Below, piece after piece: positions 62,559-64,000 of a stretch of DNA of 64,000 nt. The notes below the pieces were generated by a model that worked only from the letters and a program-made list of their open reading frames with translations, ran no database searches and was not told the DNA's origin. Position numbers and translations under genes: made by a program. The stretch lies in the NCBI GenBank assembly GCA_033557465.1, contig CM066041.1, forward strand, positions 157,703,532 to 157,767,531, in the 5' to 3' direction. Origin of the DNA: Ichthyophis bannanicus. Its lineage: Eukaryota > Chordata > Amphibia > Gymnophiona > Ichthyophiidae. Each line of letters opens with the position of its first letter. Within the stretch, counting starts at the first letter, position 1.

Positions 62559-62575
62559 TATCACTTAAGGACCTA
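62559..62575. repeat. Target-site duplication, right copy
   Basis: Second copy of TATCACTTAAGGACCTA; see the left copy at 62026. Confidence 0.85.
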
Positions 62576-62845
62576 GACAGAGGATTAAAGAAAACATACT
62601 TCATATTCCTAGAAATTTTAGAAAGAAAAGAGCCCCAATTTGTAAAACCTGAGGGTGTATAAGAAGGCATTGTTTTCTTCTCTTTTGCATAGAACTTGTC
62701 ACACCAGGAAATACCTTAACTTTTGAATTATAAAACAGCTGCTCTCTATACTTAAAATAAAGTTGCAAGACTAAATCATGATCCAACTCAAAAACAAATG
62801 TCAAAATTAATGTAGCCCAACTTACCCAAAATGGCATTCTTTTCT

Positions 62846-62940
62846 ACATTTTAATTTTTATGAATTTTGTTTTACCCAATTTTAAATTTTATTTGTAAAC
62901 TGCTTTGATTGCATTCAAATGACGGTATATTAAGCACAGT
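62846..62940 (+). mobile_element. L2-like 3'-end fragment
   Basis: TTTGTAAACTGCTTTGATTG followed by GACGGTATATTAAG resembles the GTAAACCGCTTTGA...GGCGGTATATAAG 3' end of L2 LINEs. Degenerate and short. Confidence 0.55.
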
Positions 62941-64000
62941 AAACCAAAACCATAACCATAACTGCAGTCACTGTGTATGTTTCTGAAAAAGCAGTACAAT
63001 TTAAACTGTCATAAGTATTTGGGATAAATCCATTTGGTCATCTGGTGTCAGCCCCTTCTTGGGCAATAGAACATAGAATGCTCTGCAATTGGTGGTAGAG
63101 AGTCAGAAATGTTCAATATTCCAAGCAAATACTTAATAATTTACCTTGCAAAGAGCAATTCAACCTTAGGAAAGTTGATAAAGCAAATATTTTTTTTCTT
63201 CTCAAAGTTCTCCAGATTCCTGTGTAATAGCGAATTATCCTTAATCATAATTAATTCTTCCAAAATCAGTTTCTCTGTTGTCCATCTCGAGTTTGGCTAA
63301 GGTCCAAATCCCTCAGTGTCTGTAACACCACAGACTCACAAGGCAGTTTTACTTTGGCTCTGGGAGATATCTGTGCCAAAGCACTGCATCAGACAAAGGT
63401 CTTGTTTGTCTAGGTCCAGTCTTGGAAGCCTCCAAGTAAAAAGGGTCCTAGTGGTTATGCTCTCTGATGGTCCAGCAAGCAACATCCAGCAGAAAGCACT
63501 ACTCCTGTCCAATACACTGGGGCTCCCTGCCTAGAGAGTCATTACTTGCAGTCCTCTGTAGATTTAGGATGAGTTCCGGTGTTCATGACAGTCCACTTTT
63601 CAGCCCACCCCAAATCTACACATCACCAGGGGTCCTGCATCAGGGTTCTTGAGGACCTCACCCCTTTTACCTGGGAGGAAATCCCTGAGGGAGATTTCCC
63701 AAGATTCTCCCTTTATGTAAATGACATGTAAATATACTCCTGACCCAGAGTTCTGTTTTCTCTGTCTGGCTGATCTCTTTTCCACCAGCCCCACAGTCGG
63801 GGATCTTCTATAACTATTTCTCAGATGGGTCAGACCAAATTCTGGTCTTCCCTACCTGCCACCACCCACGTAGCCATCCCTGGCCGACTACAACTGTCCC
63901 ATAGCAGGCATTAAGTGATTCACTCTAGTCTAGCCAGAATGGGAGGTGGGTACTTCTTATACCCAGGTGGTTAGCCTAAACTGAGGGTTCTGACAGGTAT
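62941..64000. other. Intron sequence, nothing recognised
   Basis: About 1 kb without a recognisable exon, domain or repeat structure. The missing Cys-rich DUS1L exon is not here. Some of it could be an unrecognised interspersed repeat. Confidence 0.5.

Larger units (their letters stand above)
61790..62830 (-). pseudogene. L1/Tx1-like LINE ORF1 remnant, split by a palindromic insert
   Basis: Minus-strand coding relic. Readable parts include FELDHDLVLQLYFKYREQLF, KVKVFPGVTSSMQKRRKQCL and IGALFFLKFLGI (62837-62601), then NMKYVFFNPLSRSLSD, and beyond the insertion a continuation around ISGMASFPLEEVSVAKP (62020-61960). The pattern, a basic RR block followed by hydrophobic strands and K-Y-V-F-F-x-P, resembles ORF1 proteins of L1/Tx1-type LINEs; this is pattern recognition without a search. 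The 516-bp element with its 17-bp duplication lies inside it. Confidence 0.4.

Noticed and set aside
61599..64000. The last DUS1L exon with the Cys-rich tail
   Set aside because: No Cys-rich frame with splice signals can be found here; it must lie beyond the window.

Overview
This 64 kb window is vertebrate nuclear DNA. Introns, consensus splice sites, LINEs of the CR1 and L2 clades, a tRNA-derived SINE and several DIRS-type tyrosine-recombinase retrotransposons all point that way. The abundance of DIRS and CR1/L2 elements and the very long intron suggest an amphibian, possibly a caecilian; that last step is inference.

The host gene is DUS1L (tRNA-dihydrouridine 16/17 synthase-like), on the + strand. 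Three exons can be read: 3870-3966, 4217-4305 and 61432-61598. Their splice phases join in one frame, and the product matches the C-terminal part of vertebrate DUS1L. The exons coding for the catalytic barrel lie to the left of the window, and the last exon(s), with the Cys-rich tail, lie to the right. The intron between the second and third exons is about 57 kb and consists almost entirely of retroelements.

Layout: 1-469 unassigned; 470-3171 a 5'-truncated DIRS element (A); 3213-3485 a palindromic MITE-like repeat; then two DUS1L exons. In the large intron: DIRS element B (4642-12080, RT lost, with a fragment of another DIRS-like family inside); DIRS element G (12490-20112, with a 1.65 kb unclassified insertion); DIRS element K (20112-32201, interrupted by a CR1 LINE that is itself interrupted by a CR1 of a second family); a short stretch with an L2 scrap; and DIRS element I (33000-61396). 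Element I holds a CR1 tail, an L2 tail, a SINE, a second DIRS (C2, carrying a full-length CR1 that carries an L2 tail) and a third DIRS (D, 47409-61150, carrying a full-length L2 that carries a CR1). The nest is four layers deep and gives a relative insertion order. The right end of I lies 35 bp before the third DUS1L exon. To the right, a 516-bp palindromic element with a 17-bp target-site duplication and hammerhead-ribozyme-like motifs on both arms sits inside an old L1/Tx1-like ORF1 remnant.

Two DIRS groups can be told apart by their ends. A, B, C2 and D have ends with a GTGAGTAACT or GTAAGTAACT motif. G, K and I have ends with blocks of GTCCAGTCCAG type. All have inverted terminal repeats plus an internal complementary region that copies both ends, and overlapping RT/RNase H and tyrosine-recombinase frames. 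All DIRS copies are broken. The L2 at 51820-59286 and the second-family CR1 at 25102-28056 are the best preserved coding units.
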